Shown here: positions 5,810 through 6,458 of the stretch, piece after piece
How the letters are laid out: every line of letters starts with the position of its first letter
Position numbering within the stretch: position 1 is the stretch's first letter
Assembly (NCBI RefSeq): GCF_001983105.1
Contig: NZ_MOMC01000046.1
Location: 45,439 to 51,896, forward strand
Length of the DNA: 6,458 bases
Origin: Pseudofrankia asymbiotica
GTDB taxonomy: Bacteria; Actinomycetota; Actinomycetes; Frankiales; Frankiaceae
Reading direction: 5' to 3'
Program-made: the position numbers and the translations under genes
The notes under the pieces: generated by a model
What the model was told of the DNA's origin: nothing
Seen by the model: the letters and a program-made list of their open reading frames with translations, nothing else
The model's database searches: none

Positions 5810-6044
5810 ATGACAGCGAATCTCATGAACCGGGAGATCCGGCTGGCCGGTCGCCCGGTCGGAACACCCGGCGCGCAGCATTTCGAGCTTGTCCGCGACG
5901 TGGTGCCGCGGCTTTCCCAGGACGGGTCCTGGTCCGCAACATCTGGATCTCGGTCGACCGTGCATACGGGGGCGGATGGACGACAAGCCGTCCTACCTCC
6001 CGCCGTTCCAGGTCGGCGGTTGCCTAGCCGCTGCCGCCGTATGA
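5810..6044 (+). pseudogene. N-terminal remnant of a second MDR reductase (curcumin reductase/PTGR-like)
   Basis: Three frames together spell the start of an NADP-dependent oxidoreductase of the prostaglandin/curcumin reductase group. The ATG at 5810 reads MTANLMNREIRLAGRPVGTP and then GAQHFELVRDVVPR. After a shift before about 5926 the next frame reads GRVLVRNIWISVD. After a second shift (17 bases at 5959-5975 where the PYMRGR stretch would take 18) the third frame reads MDDKPSYLPPFQVGG from 5976. Functional relatives read roughly VLVRNLWMSVDPYMRGRMDD through this part and are about 330 residues long; here homology stops after about 70 residues, the last frame ending in a TGA at 6042-6044. 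No Shine-Dalgarno site precedes the ATG. No nucleotide-binding domain remains, so this fragment cannot be an active enzyme. It is distinct in sequence from the intact MDR gene upstream, so it is not simply a duplicate of it. It ends 10 bp before the convergent HhH-GPD gene's stop. Confidence 0.85.
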
Positions 6045-6054
6045 GGGAGTGACC

Positions 6055-6458
6055 TCAGGCAGGTACACCCTTCGCGGCGGCCTTCATCTGCTTCTTGAAG
6101 TCGCGGACCTCGAGCAGCGTCCCCGGCCCGGTGATGTCGGCGACGGAGCGACGGCTGCCTTCCTCGCCGTAGGGGGCTGTCGCCTCGCGCCATCCGGGCG
6201 GTGTCACGTCGAGCTGCTTGCCGAGCAGCGCCACGAAGATCTTCGCCTTCTGAGCACCGAAGCCCGGCAGCGCGCTGATCCGCCTGAGCAGCTCCTCGCC
6301 GTCCGGCGCGGTCGCCCACACCCGCGTCGGGTCGCCCTCGTACTTCTCCACGAGAAGCTGGCACAGCGCCTGGACCCGCTTGGCCATCGACCCGGGAAAA
6401 CGATGCAGCGCCGGGGGCCTGGTGAAGATCGATCCCAGCTCGTCGGGGTCGAAGGTGG
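6055..6458 (-). CDS. HhH-GPD-type base-excision DNA repair protein (copy 2, 5' end outside window)
   Basis: The minus-strand frame is open from the right edge to a TGA at 6057-6055, giving the last 134 residues of a protein that is usually around 190. From the edge it reads TFDPDELGSIFTRPPALHRF and then PGSMAKRVQALCQLLV. The ATG at 6387 is an internal Met, not the start, since the frame and homology continue upstream. SALPGFGAQKAKIFVALLG is the helix-hairpin-helix that binds the DNA backbone (LPGxG). The Asp in RRSVADITGP, about 38 residues after the hairpin glycines, is the best candidate for the catalytic Asp of HhH-GPD glycosylases. No Fe-S cluster cysteines are present at the C-terminus, which ends KKQMKAAAKGVPA. 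It belongs to the uncharacterised actinobacterial HhH-GPD family (TIGR03252-like, by recall); the damaged base it removes is unknown. No frame damage is visible in the part seen. Confidence 0.87.
   Translation of the reverse strand, partial: TFDPDELGSIFTRPPALHRFPGSMAKRVQALCQLLVEKYEGDPTRVWATAPDGEELLRRISALPGFGAQKAKIFVALLGKQLDVTPPGWREATAPYGEEGSRRSVADITGPGTLLEVRDFKKQMKAAAKGVPA

Noticed and set aside
1758..6458. Composite transposon or integrative element bounded by the HhH-GPD copies
   Set aside because: The copies are direct, diverged genes, not insertion sequences. I saw no transposase, integrase, terminal inverted repeats, tRNA or target-site duplication, so a mobile-element call is not supported.

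Overview
The window is high-GC DNA with strongly G/C-ending codons, alanine/arginine-rich proteins and few clear Shine-Dalgarno sites. Together with the families present and the short GGTGGGCC-type tandem repeats, this suggests an actinomycete, most likely Micromonosporaceae. That placement is an inference; no marker gene is present.

Layout from left to right. (1) Positions 1-1030, minus strand: the 5' part of an O6-alkylguanine-DNA alkyltransferase-type gene runs off the left edge. Behind it lies a secreted lipoprotein with a DUF2599-like domain that looks leaderless. (2) Positions 1031-1757: an intergenic stretch with an 8-bp tandem repeat, a 50-residue membrane protein on the plus strand, and a 19-bp tandem repeat. 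(3) Positions 1758-3054, minus strand: a decayed HhH-GPD DNA-repair gene (5' truncation, one in-frame codon loss, one -1 and one +1 frameshift) abuts the end of a two-TM, DUF3592-like membrane protein gene. (4) Positions 3268-4331, plus strand: a possible 28-codon ORF overlaps by ATGA a carbon-nitrogen hydrolase that carries a basic N-terminal extension. The hydrolase has a second ribosome-binding site and GTG start exactly at the end of that extension. (5) Positions 4392-5653: a long leader, then an intact zinc-independent MDR (quinone-reductase-like) oxidoreductase with a strong GGAGG site and a hairpin terminator. (6) Positions 5810-6044: the frameshifted first fifth of a different MDR enzyme (curcumin reductase/PTGR-like). 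(7) Positions 6055-6458, minus strand: a second, apparently intact HhH-GPD gene running off the right edge.

The genes do not form one pathway. The pattern is that of an accessory region with turnover. Two homologous HhH-GPD genes, one dead and one intact, lie in the same orientation and bracket about 3.8 kb, and an intact MDR gene sits just before a dead MDR fragment. I found no transposase, integrase, tRNA, CRISPR array or defence system. The most unusual element is the hydrolase: a basic N-terminal module joined to a nitrilase fold with two usable starts, and with Glu where nitrilases usually have the catalytic Lys.
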